64,000 nucleotides of DNA, taken from positions 21,516,501 to 21,580,500 of the forward strand of contig OY987268.1 in the NCBI GenBank assembly GCA_963920665.1, written 5' to 3'. The notes beneath the pieces are model-generated. The model saw only the letters and a program-made list of their open reading frames with translations. It was not told where the DNA came from and ran no database searches. The translations under genes and the position numbers were made by a program. Below, piece after piece: positions 35,754 to 48,130 of this stretch (positions are counted from its first letter, which is position 1; each line of letters begins with the position of its first letter). The stretch is from Straminergon stramineum (lineage: Eukaryota > Streptophyta > Bryopsida > Hypnales > Calliergonaceae).

Positions 35754-38700
35754 AATCACATAATGGCCTCAAAGGAATTTTTTTGAGGTTTGTTTGAACT
35801 CATGCATAATTTGTGTTGGTTGTCATCATCGCCAAGGTAATGATTTGTAATGTCTCTCAACTGCATTATTTCAAAGTCTCTTATTTATGCTTGATGTGGC
35901 TTGCTTGTAGATCACCAATTGTAGACAATACTATTAGAATTGGAATGTTTAGATCCAAACCTAAGGCTAATGAAAGACGTAAATCCAGTGGTTTTCTTCA
36001 ACTGAGTTTAGGGAAGTGGGCATGTGACATATCTAATTTGAAATTGCTTGAGCAACAATCTCAATTTGAAATTACAAGGTTTAGAAGCTTACTCAATTTA
36101 AAAGAAAGTCATATCCTTGTCTCCTTAGCATGGATATTAGATAATTCCAAATGATTTGGCATTAGGTACAAAGTCAAAGGACCCATGGTAAAGTGGTCAT
36201 AAAGAAAATCCTTGGCAAAAACATCTAAGGAGAGTAGCAATCCAAGAAGCAAAGGTGATCTCCTAGCTTGTGATTATGTTAGAATCAATGACAATCAGGA
36301 AAGCTTGTTTATTCAAATGTCCATCTTTAATAGAGAAAAAGAAATTTGAGCAACCATTTTGAGGGTCATAATGTTGAAGAGTCTAGTCATTGAACATTCT
36401 CGTGAAAGTACACCCACATAATAATTGAGAGTGACACAAAAGATCTTCAAAAATTAATGAAGTGAAGCAACTTTGAAACAATTGATAATCAATGGAAAGT
36501 TTTTTATTTTGTGGTCTAGGCTTCACAAAGTTGATCAAAGCAAGTTATTGTCACTATTAGAAGTGAAGGGATCAAAAATGTTTTACAATAATGTTATGTT
36601 CATGATGATTGTATAAGGAGCAATGTTATTGAGGACTTTGAATTAAAGAAATAGGTAGTTGTATGAGCACTAGAAGTACCACTCAACTAATGCTATCCTT
36701 CTATAATCATTACTATCCTATCTTTCCCATGATTTGGAAAAAAAATGAACAACATTTGACTCACACTTGCATTTTTTCCATTCCATGTCATTTCTTATTT
36801 TAAAACTCTATCCTCAAGCAAGAAAGCTTTGTTATCATTTTTTAACTTCCACAATTTTTGGTGATACAAACACAATAAATGAAAATTGTGGAGCAAATAA
36901 AGAATCCAAATATAATATAATCATCAACCTCAAAGAATTCAACAACTAATTAAGATTGTAGCCATGCTTCATATCCTTAGCAAGCTCAAAGAAGTGAAGC
37001 TTTGAAGATTTGCATAGCAATCTTTTTACAACAAATTTTCTAGTTGGCACAAAGTTAAGCTTATTTCTCTATATGCTCAACAAGATGGACATGTTATTAG
37101 GCAATGCACATCATCCAAAGCTAGGCAATTATCAAACTCTTGCATTAATTGAATGAACTTGAATACCACTTTTTTTTTAAAAGTTCTTTGTTCTAGAACA
37201 TCATTTGTGTCCATGTGGTTTGGCCTTCAAGTTCTTTAGAGTCTCCTAATGTCTATGGTGAAATGTTTAGAAATAGTGACAAAATAAATCACAAATGTGA
37301 GCCTAAACTTCCTAAATAGGCTTATAGGCCCCAAAGTAGTTAAGATCTTAGTAAAGATGCTTGCATTAGTCAAAAGAATAATTAGATCAAATCCTAAACA
37401 CTTTTACTATGATCTTGAGGAGTAGCCAACTCATGCGCTTTAACCCCTTGATAACCTAATCCTTTCAATTAAAGTCATGCAACACTTTCATGTATAATGT
37501 GGTCATGACAATTTTAAATCCCCCAAAGTTCTACTATGATTTGAGCCCCAAAACTACTTTCAAATAGTCTTACCTAAAACAAGGCAAGAATATTTAGCTT
37601 TATCTTTTCTTTAATAAATCCAACTATAGGAATTTTAAGTAAACTTATTGAAGTACATATTTTTAAAATTTTAGATTAAAAAGGCCCCCACTATTTGCAA
37701 TATAAATGTATCTAAATTTCAATAACTAGATTTTTATGGTCCTACTCAAAGGCAAAGTTTTGACTTTCAAAAAAATACAGAAAAAATGTGTGTCCTATAA
37801 CTTGTACGTTTTAGTCAAATGTTAGAAAGGAAGTTGAGAATACATGGAAAAATTAATCTCCAAAAATTTCATATCCATCTTTAAAATTTTGTATTTCATC
37901 TTTAAAGATCTATAAAGTGGTAGGTGAATTAAAATAACAAAACCTTACATGTTTTTTCTATCATCACTCCCCCCCCCCTCATCATAACTCTTTCATCTTA
38001 TTAATTGGAATAGAAAGGTTAATTTTTTAGTGTAGATATTAATCTAAAAAAAAAATAAGAATGGTGATTTTTTTATTGAATATGTTTTTAGCTACTAGCT
38101 TTGACATTGAGACATTGGCAGTTTAAAAATCCTTATAACTTTTGCAATATATATTGGAATGGCATGAAACAAAACTTCAAGTATATTGATTAGGATTTAT
38201 CTGAAAAATTTCATGCCCAAATTCCCAAACATAAATTCAATAGAGCTTACTAAATTCTTAAGAAATTAAAGTGAGATTAGAACTTTAGAAGTTAAAATGT
38301 TTTTCACAAGTGAAAATATGTGTTTCCTATGAATCTTGAAACCTATAATTTTTTAAGGAACTAACAAAATATTGGTGATTTTTTCTTGAATTTTTGAAGA
38401 TTAAAACCTAAAAAATTTCATTAATTATCACACACAAACACTAAAGAATCTTGAAACACAAAATTTTAACTTCCATATGGGTTTGAAAAAATTGCTTTTA
38501 TAGTTTAGGCTTTACAATCTTGCAATTAGTGGGGATTTTCACTTTTAAATTTGAAGAGGATATACTTAATCAAATTAACCAAAAATTGTACGGTCATATT
38601 CATAAAAAATTTAAAAGAACCATGATCTAGCTTTGCATTGAAAACAAGTATTTTGAAGCAATTTTGGGCCTCAAAACATTTCAAGTCTACTAATTTTTAC

Positions 38701-39197
38701 ACTTTTTGATATATCATTAAAAGAATACACTCCAAAAAAATCCCGGTTTTTTTGCTTTGTAGGATAGACTAGACAGCTCACAAAGTCACTTTTTTTAAAA
38801 CCATAAATTACCATTGCTCTCCAGATTTACATGTCTAGGGGAAGCTTTAATCATTCTATTTTGATTAATCAAATGAAATTTTTGGAGAGTTTAATTTTGC
38901 ATATACATTGAATTTCTTCTCAAAAATATAGTTTGAGATTCATCTATAACCTCAATTTTCAAGATTTTTGAAAAAATAAGGATACAAATTTCTTATTACA
39001 GCAATCAAAAAAATAAATTGAACAATCAGTTTCAATTAGTACATAAGTTATTAACAATTTAGTGTTTTCCATCATGTTATACGTTTTTTTTTGGTTAGTA
39101 AGTTTTTTGCAAGAATAAATGCAAAGTATTTTTTGCGGAATTTTTTATATAGATTCAAAACTCATTTTTTTATTATAAGTTAAGGCAAACAAATTAT
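35754..39197. other. AT-rich intergenic DNA with a dispersed repeat
   Basis: No gene is recognised. A 113-codon frame (35813-36154) and a 60-codon frame (36767-36949) lack motifs. About 37540-38240 is a diverged copy of about 55700-56480: AACTATAGGA, ATCTTTAAAA..TATAAAGTGG, and ATTGGAATG(G/A)CATG(A/G)AACAAA occur in both in the same order. A run of nine C bases lies near 37970. Confidence 0.45.
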
Positions 39198-40132
39198 TTA
39201 ACCCCTAAAGGACCAGACTGCGTTTTTTGGCAACATAGTGATTTTGGGTAGCTCACTACAAATGGAGTTTTTCTTTTTTTTCTTTGAAATTTTCAAAAAA
39301 CATGTGCCCAAGGAGTAGCTTTGAGGCCCAACAATTTTCATAACTTTTGACTACATCGGTGAAAAGTTATGGCATGATATGTAATTTTCATTGATCTTCA
39401 CGCAGCCCAAAAAATTCTTTAAAAAATAATTTTTGAAGAAATAAAAATCTGAAATTGGTTTTCTAGATTTATATGTACATGGAAAGCTTTGAATCATTCC
39501 ATTTTGATTAATGAGACGAAAGTTATGAGGAGTTTTAGTTTGCAGGCAATTTCAGATTCTCTACCTTAAAATAAACTTTGAAGTCCTTTATTTAACTCAA
39601 TTTTCAACATTTTTGAAAAAAAATCAGAATCATAGGATGTAGATTGTTTATAACAACCTTACAACCATTGGGATTGACATTTTTTAATTCCATAACAAAA
39701 TCCTTAACAATTTAGTCTTTTGAATCATTCTCTACTTCTTTGTACTTACTATCTTTTTCCTATATGTTGAACAATTCCAAATGATCTAAATTTATTCAAG
39801 CATGTAGCCAACTTGCCTTGAAGAATGAATCCAAAGAGTAACCACCATCTTGGAATTTTTTTCATACAAATGTGACCTTGTGAAGTGCAGCTGCCCGTTT
39901 TTTTACAAGGCCAAAAAAAGAATTTTTGTCCATTCAAACACTAATATCTTACAATCTACACAGTGGAAATTTCTGAAATTTTTTCCACATCTTCTCAAAT
40001 CAGCGTACTACAAGATCTTATGGTTATATATGTCCAGAAATGGTTTTTTTCCTAAAATTTGGTACTTGTACTAGAAATGACAGTTCTGGAGCACTTTTGG
40101 AGAAAACATAGTTTGAAACATTTAGGGGTTAA
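39198..40132. mobile_element. TTAA-bounded element, copy 1 of the 0.93-kb family (935 bp)
   Basis: It starts TTAACCCCTAAAGGACC and ends TTTAGGGGTTAA, so the inverted terminal match is about 12 bp including TTAA. The interior aligns by eye along its length with 45187-46119 and with the reverse complement of 46179-47285. It contains no long open frame. Confidence 0.78.
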
Positions 40133-43100
40133 CAAAAAATTAGACAAATGAAACCTTCTTATTTGGAAAAACTAAAAAAACATTCTTTCTTCAATTTGGT
40201 TGCTTTCTACTATTTTCTAGTGCAATGTTGTATGATTAATAGTTCACAAAAAATATTCTTTAATCATTTTAGCACACTGCACTTGAAAAAGTCTTTGGAC
40301 ACTTTTTTGTATGAATAATTTGTTCACTTTAAGACACGCATTTTTTCTATTGAAACAAACTTAAAAAATATTTTTGAAAAAAATCCTAATAGCTTAAGTT
40401 GATTTTATGGCAAAATGCTTGGTCATTTAACCCTTAAAGTCCACCGTGGTTTCATACAATATTCATTGGATATCATAGGAATACAAAATTTCATTGATAA
40501 TCACACACATGCATTTTAGGCACTTAAGTTGTGACATTAACATTAAGATATATTGAGGTTTTTGACCCCATATATTAATAGGTCAACAAAATTAAAAATA
40601 ACAACCAAAAAATGGACCCTACAAAATTTTGCCTAAAATGAACATGTTACAATATTGAAAGCATTGGGTCAAGTTTGTGAACACCAATTATCACCAATTT
40701 GAATATTCATATTTTATGTATATGATATCAAATAAAATACATGCAAAGAGAATCTATGGAATCCTCTTTAACTCTTAAAAGACTAAGGAACCCACTTCAA
40801 GTGTTTCCTAAGTTTGGATAGGCTCTAGTGACTTAATGTTTTTGAATTTCCAAAATAAAATTTTCAGTATAAGGCTCATAGTCATTAAGATCAAAGTGTC
40901 TATATTTAATCCTTAAAGTTCCATGATTATATTGCAAAGAGGGAGGAGGTATTGTATATTTAAGTGTAGGTTCTTGCAATTGACTACCAGTAGTAAGAAT
41001 ATCAGTGGAAGAACTTTCTAAAGCTTCAACCAAGTAGATTGCAAGACATAGAGTTTATAGTGAAAAGAAACACTTATTTTGGACCTTGCCACTTGGTAAC
41101 AAGAATTTAAATCCTCTTAGCTTAAAATTTGTGAACTATAGATTTCAAATTAACATTTTGTATCAGAAAGTTGAGTTGAGAGTTTAGGAAAAAACAAACA
41201 AAAAACAAACCTCATTTTATTTCTTGAAGAACAAAACTATGCACAAGTGAAAGGAAAATCTAAATTGTTCATAGTTATAAGAGAAATTTGAAACACATCA
41301 ATCGTGTAGTGAAATTGTTCTAGCAAGCAATATAAACTTTGGTAAAACATTTTTTCAATAAATTGTAGAAATTGAGTTCAAAAACAAATTTTATACATTA
41401 TTTTTATTATTACAATAGGAAGTGCTTTGATTGCCTTTAAAACAAGATTTTTTATAATTAACTTTTACATCACTGATCCAAATAGAATGAATAAATGTTT
41501 TTTATAGACAAAAATATATTCTATAAAATCTAATTTAATTTTAAGAAAATTATTGAACTTTTTGGATTTCCTATAATTTTGTTGTTTAGTCTCAAGTAGT
41601 TCAAACTTAAAGTCGAATAGTTTTTTCTCCTAGGAACCAATTGAAATAATATTATACTTCTAAATTCTTGATCTAATATTCCATCTTAAGAAAATTTTAG
41701 AATATTCATGCCAAAAATTGAGATCATGGAAACCTACCCAAACTTCAAAATATTCCCAACATTGTAATGGTCCATTTGGATTATTTAAATTTGAGTGCCA
41801 ATAAGGTTGTGCATACTTATAAAAATTCATGATCATCCCCATGTTAGCATTTTCCTAGCTTGCTAAAAGCAAAGCAAACTCTTCTTTTAATTTCCAATGT
41901 TTCCCTTCCTTTTCTTATCCAATCCTTCATGCAATCACCTATTTGGTTCACTTTCATAGTGTAGCCTAGAAGGTTGCTATTATGTGAGCCCATGAGCTTA
42001 TAATACTACACACATATGTTATAGGTTTATATACCATAGAAACCATCTATGATTACAAGGTATATATGTTACAAATACCCATATTATAGGTGTTTATGAT
42101 ATATACACCTTCTATAGTGTGTGGTATCTATATTATAGGTACCTATAATGTAGGCTCAATGCTCACAAGCTCACATTCTTGGGCTCACATACTAGCACCG
42201 TTGATACACACAATCTAAAATATATAGAAATAGGTAATTGTACAATATAGCATACATAGTCCCATCATGCATTTGAGGTGCAAAGAAATGCTTGATTTGC
42301 ACTACTTTCCATTGAAACTTTGATATTTGCTCCCAAAACTACATTAGCATATCCACCCCTTTTTCCACAAAGAACTCATGACCTTCAAAAAAAATTGAAG
42401 ATGAATTTGTATGAAAAAAAATTGAAAAAAACAAAAAATATAAATATAATTTTTAAAATCCTTGAAATTTAATCTAATATTTTGAACTTCAAAGTTGAAT
42501 ATAAAAATTCTAAAAATTCTACAATGATATAAACTTGAAAAACACAATTCTTTGAGTTGTAAAAACTTACATTAAAAAAATGAAGAATTATCTCAATAGT
42601 TCTCAATGAAATCTCTAAATTTAATATGCATTATACATTGTGATGAAATAGTCTTTTGGCTTAAAGTTCATAATTTGACCACTTGAAAATTTTCTTAATT
42701 TTTATTTTTGTAGAGTCATGTAGCCTAAGTGGATTTTTTTCCCAAAAAAATTTCCTCTTTTTTAAATTCAATATACAATTATTGTAAATATTTTAAAAAG
42801 TGATCAAAACAATGTTCTTTAATGCATTATGACTGAAAAAAGTGGTACCTTAGCATGCAAACACCTGAATGCAAGTGAAAAGAGTAGAATTTACATCAAG
42901 TTGAAAAATAGGCATTCACTAAGCAAATTCAACCATGACATCACAATCAATCATGAGATCAGAAGGGAGTACCGCAATATATACACATGATGAATCCTTA
43001 TACTTGGCATGCCATGAGACATCTTCAATGATGCCAATTACTTACTCTATAGTAGTAATCTTATGCATGTCCTTAACTTGGGTCAATGGATTCATGACGA

Positions 43101-45186
43101 TTGTTCCTACTCTTGACAATCTCTTACTCTAACAACCCAAAAGAAATTAGACAACAAATCCCAAGACTTTGATAAACTTCATAGGTTGGGCTCCCTTTCA
43201 TATGGTAAAAATTTCTTTACAAACAAGTCTATGGGTATTTAGTCATCCTCCTCACAAGTCTTCATGCATGATTTATAATCTTCACAACTAGATGATTAGA
43301 TATAATCTTCCCTCTACAATAGACATAAAAACAAGCACAAAAATAAAATTTTAAGTAAAAATGAAATAAGTATGAGCTCTTTGACTTCCAAAAAATCTAA
43401 TGTTTTTGGTGAGGTGTGAATTATCATGACAATCTATATAGTGTGATTCCCATACAAAGTTTTTATCTTTATTTTGATAGGTAAAAAAAACATGGTGAAT
43501 GTAGTAATTTGGGACTATACCTACTAAACTTGCAAATGCAATAAAATGATCAATTTTTGGACATTATAGATTCAAAAAGTACATTTAATATTAGACTTCA
43601 TGAACTTCCTTATTCACCTAGATTTGAAGACAAAAACTTGTTTTAAGGTTTGATAAGAAAAGCATCCATTAATAGATGCCTAGACTTGAAGGATTAAACA
43701 ATATTAAAAATTGTGTGCCCCATTTTCCAAGGAAGGGAAAACAGTTGTTTGAACCCTAAAGACAACCCTATGTAAAGTAGAAGGACCTTATATTGTTCAA
43801 TACAAATTGCACATGTAAACCATTCCTAAATTAATCCATAACTCTTAAAAGACTAATAACATTGCTATATGGTCAAAGTTTGCTTTTGAACTAAATTTAG
43901 CCTTTCAAATCATATTCAACTTTTTGTATAATATTTTTGTTCCATGAAATTGTATGATACCTATCAATGTTCTCTATTAATTTTGTAATGAATTATAATT
44001 TTCATAAAATTGTAACTAAACCAATAAGTGGAAATAAATTGATAAGTATAACATAAACAATCCAATTATCAATTTGAGAATTTTTCAAGAGGTGAAAGTT
44101 GACATAGATAATAATATGAAAACTTTTCAAATAATTATTTTTTTAAACCCAAAATACCCTTGGTAATGACCTTCAAGTCAAATCATCCATCATCAAGCTA
44201 AATTTAAATGTTATAAATTGATTGATAAAAATTTGATAATTTTAAAGTGTAAATAAATAATTTTTTATGAATGGAAACATATTCATGAGGCAAAGTAGTG
44301 GCACCTTAAACCTCCAAATGAACTTCTAATTTTAGCCTAATTAATAGCAAAACCAAATATGTATGTGAAGCCACCAATCTTCTAATTAGAACTTGTGTAG
44401 ATTATCAAAGTGGCTAATTAAGGGGAAACTAGTCATGCATCACTCTATGTTGCTTCAAGGATACAAATGATGTGTTGTTTTTTACTAAGTCTATAATTCA
44501 TAGTTGGAGCCTACAACATGTTTTTCAAATTTTATAATGTATTCTCCAAGTAGTTGAAAGTTTCAATTCTACTTGCAACTTACATCTTTTACTTCAATTT
44601 TCAATTCGGGTGGAACAAAATTTCATGATGATGCCAAAGGATTGATAGAGAATTGCATATAATTATAACGCCTTTCTAAGACCAACCTTGTACTATAGAG
44701 TTTTGCCTAAAATGTAATGCTTCTATTTATGAGAACCTATGTTTGTTTTAGATACATCTATTCTTAACAATTTGAAAATTTATAGTTTATTCATATGGTG
44801 TCCAAAAAATTCATAAGAAAGTAATCTAAAACATCCTTTAGACTTCCAAGAAGATCCAACTAAAAATTAGGCAATTTCATTCGATCAATGCTCAATTGCT
44901 GATTCAAAACCATGTAGGGGCAATTACTTTGTATTGATGATTTAACCTTGTAAGGATGTGGAGGTCGAAAAGTGATTGACGAATGACTTTCCAAATCACT
45001 GTAGAAATGAAGAATGTACCTATTGGTCCCCAAATCAAATTATTTTGGAGTAACTACCTCGGTCACAAGCCAATGTCTTTCTAGGGTTAATCCCTTAATA
45101 CTTCAACATCCCATTTCTAGACGAATAGAAAAGTTTTAGGTTTTTTTGTAACTACATAACTTCTCTTTCATCCAATGGCTCGACCT
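40133..45186. other. AT-rich intergenic DNA, no gene seen
   Basis: Sequence like one end of the TTAA family (TTTAACCCTTAAAGTCC) occurs alone near 40425 with no matching partner, perhaps a solo or eroded end. The 41981-42191 foldback is listed separately. Short frames at 40833-41033, 41660-41842, 42344-42547 and 42935-43132 are AT-driven and lack motifs. Confidence 0.5.
41981..42191. mobile_element. Small TIR element with possible TA target site (211 bp)
   Basis: TATGTGAGCCCA at the left and TGGGCTCACATA at the right are exact complements; read as TA plus TGTGAGCCCA this would fit a TA-duplicating (mariner-type) MITE. Internal sequence contains several ATTATAGGT phrases in both orientations. 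Only the termini support the call. Confidence 0.45.
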
Positions 45187-46119
45187 TTAACCCCTAAAGG
45201 ACCAACCTTGTGTTTTTGGCAACATAACTTTTTTGGGTAGGTACATGTGAGCGGAGATTTGACTTATTTAGGCTGAATTTTTTTTACAAGGTGTGGATGA
45301 AGAATATCTTCCATGCATACTAAATTTCATTTCATTTGAGTACACAAGTGAAAAGTTATGATGCAAAATGTTTTTTGTTTCTCAACTTGGGCAGCTCGGG
45401 CAGATCTGAAAAAATCACTTTTTTCAAAAATAAAAATTTGAAATTGGTTTTCTAGATTTATATATATGGGGAAAGCTTTGAATCAGTCTATTTTCATCAA
45501 TGAGATGAAAGTTATGAGGAATTTTAGTTTGGGGGCAGTTATGGAATCTCTACTCTAAAATGAACTTTGAAGTCCTTTATTTAACTCAATTTTTAATATT
45601 TTTTGAAAAAAATAAAATCGTAGAATGTAGATTGTTTATTACAGCATTACAACCATTGGGATTGGCATTTTTCAATTCCATAATTAAATTCTTGACAATT
45701 TTGTATTTTTAATTATTCTCTTCTTCTTTCTACTTAATATTTTTTTCTTATATGTTGTACAATTCCATATGATTCGAAATTTTTTCAAGAACGTAGCCGA
45801 ATTGACTTGAAGAATGAATCCAAAGATGCACCACCATTTAGGACATTTTTTCATACAAATGTGACCTTTTGAAGTGCCACTACTTGGGGTTTTGCAAGGC
45901 CAAAAAACTGATTTTTGTCACTTCAAGTATTAATATCTTGCAATTCACAAGGTGGAAATTTCTGAAATTTTTTCCACATCTTTTTGAAACAACTAACTAC
46001 AAGATCCTACAGTTTATGTGTTCAAAAATGTTTTTTTTCTTAAATTTGTTTTTTGTACTAAAAATGGCAGTTTTTGAATATTTTTGGTGAAAACATAGTC
46101 AAAGAACTTTAGGGGTTAA
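45187..46119. mobile_element. TTAA-bounded element, copy 2 of the 0.93-kb family (933 bp)
   Basis: It starts TTAACCCCTAAAGGACC and ends CTTTAGGGGTTAA. Length differs from copy 1 by 2 bp. It forms the left arm of a large inverted repeat with copy 3, separated by 59 bp. There is no coding frame beyond short AT-driven ones. Confidence 0.8.
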
Positions 46120-46178
46120 AAACTGCACTTTCTCAAAGATGGATTTGATGAAATTGTAGTAAATAAGATATCTATACC

Positions 46179-47285
46179 TTCACCCCTAAAGTTCCTTGAC
46201 TATATTATCACCAAAAACTCTCAAAAACTATCATCTCTAATACAAGTATTAAATTTTTGAAATTTCTGGACACATGTAACCATAGGATCTTGTAGTTCCA
46301 TAGATTGAGAAGATGTGGAAAAAATTTCAGAAATTTCCACTGCGTAGATTGCAAGATATTAGCATTTGAACTGATAGAAATCCTTTTTTTGGCCCTATGA
46401 AAATCTGGGCAGCTGCACTTCACAAGGTCACATTTGTATGAAAAAATGTCCCAAATGTTGGTGCTTCTTTAGATTCATTCTTCAAGTCAAGTTGGCTACA
46501 TGATTGAAAATTTTCAAATGATTTGAAATTGTGCAACATTTAGGAAAAAAATACTCCTAAATACTAAAGATGTAGAGAATGATTCAAAATACTAAATTGT
46601 TAAAAATTTATGAATGGAATTGAAAAATGCCAATCTCAATGGGAGTAATGTTTTAATAAACAATCTACACCTAATTATTTTATTTTATTTCCCAAAATAT
46701 TGAAAAATGAATGACTTCAAAGTTTATTTTAGAGTAGAGAATCCATACTTGCCCGCAAACTAAAACATCTTGTAACTTTTGACTCTTTGATCAAAATGGA
46801 ATGATTCAAAGCTTTCTACGTATATATGAATCTAAGAAAATAATTTCAAATTTTTCTTTTTGACAAAATAGATTTTTTTCAAATCTGCCCAGAGTCCTTA
46901 GACTACCTAAGTTGAGAAACAAACTACATATCAAGCCATAACTTTTGACTCATACACTACAAGATAAAGGTGTGTTTTAACTATAGTCCTAGTAGTATAG
47001 TCTTTTAAGTAGTGACCTAAGAGGAGTGTTTTTAGTAAAATTTTACTAAAAACACTCCTCTTAGGTCACTACTTAAAAGACTATACTACTAGGACTATAT
47101 TTAAAACACACACTTCTTTTGTAGTAATATTTCCAAATGTCATGAAATTTAGTGCACATGAAATGTATTCCTTGTCCACACCTTCTATTAAAGTTTCGGT
47201 CAAAAACATGGAAATCTCTAGTTACACATACCTACCCAAAATTTCTATGTTGCCAAGAAATGTATGTTGGTCCTTTAAGGGTTAA
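46179..47285. mobile_element. TTAA-bounded element, copy 3, inverted, carrying a nested MITE (1107 bp)
   Basis: It starts TTCACCCCTAAAG (one base off TTAA) and ends CCTTTAAGGGTTAA. It runs in opposite orientation to copies 1 and 2. Subtracting the 172-bp nested element and its 3-bp duplication leaves 932 bp, matching the 933 and 935 bp of the other copies. Confidence 0.8.
46955..47126. mobile_element. Palindromic CACTA-like MITE nested in copy 3 (172 bp), target duplication ATA
   Basis: It starts CACTACAAGA and ends TTTTGTAGTA (last base changed from G). The two halves are almost perfect complements around a centre at AGTAAAATTTTACT. ATA flanks both ends (46952-46954 and 47127-47129). The termini and 3-bp duplication fit the CACTA class. 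Confidence 0.88.
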
Positions 47286-47800
47286 ATGAAGCTATTTTTT
47301 TATTTTATTTTATTTTTTTGTTTGTTTTGGTGGGATCTACAAGATTGTATATCCCTTGATCAAGTTCTTGTTACCAATAGAAAACTTTATGCGAGGAGGG
47401 GTGCATGGGCTTTGTTTTGTGGCATTTCGACTCAAGGTAGAAAAGATATCGAATTTCAAATTTTATATGAAATTTCAAATTAAAAACATTACTTCTATGT
47501 TTATTTTATTAAACTTTGGCATCTGCACATGGCATACTACATTGAATAGGGGTATTAAGGGGACCAAAAGATTAAAGGAATTGATTGTGGAAAAATGTAG
47601 ATGTTTGAAACATGATATACATCCCCCAAACACTTCAATCAATAACTACTAATGTACAATAAAAGTAGATATTTAAATAGTTTGAAATTTGGATTAATTA
47701 GTATAGGTCCCTATAATACCCCTATTCTATTCCTTGTACTATTTCTAAAGATATAAGCCAAAAATTGAAGAAAGGATTCGGCGCTAAGGGGGTGAAGGTG
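47286..47800. other. AT-rich spacer before the COR413 gene
   Basis: T-rich at 47290-47325, otherwise ordinary AT-rich DNA. The 98-codon frame at 47356-47652 has no motif. Composition turns GC-rich from about 47800, marking the start of the COR413 promoter and leader. Confidence 0.45.
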
Positions 47801-47937
47801 CCCCTATCTTTAACTTACATCACATGAGGCCGGGATTGGAATTTGGGTGATACCGTAAAAAGGCTGTGTCACCTTGTGTCGCCCACGATTGGCCGAATCT
47901 TCACTTAGTCCAGCGACGGGACCAATGAAGTCCTCGT

Positions 47938-47943
47938 GCCGAC
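47938..47943 (+). promoter_or_regulatory. Possible CRT/DRE core (GCCGAC) upstream of COR413
   Basis: GCCGAC matches the (A/G)CCGAC core bound by CBF/DREB factors, 188 bp before the start codon. A CCAAT sequence lies just upstream near 47921. A six-base match alone is weak; the link to cold response comes from the gene family. Confidence 0.3.
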
Positions 47944-48130
47944 AGCTGGCTCTCATCCAAGATGCCCCTCTCCACCCCCCCAAGATGCCGCCAAGTGGAC
48001 ACCCCTGCCAGCCCGGCACTTCATCTCCCTCTCCGCCCTTCTACTCTCCACCCTTCCCATTCTTCTGATCACTTCCACTAAGTTACTCTCATCACTACTC
48101 TCGCGATCCGCACCTCACCATCCCCTCGCA

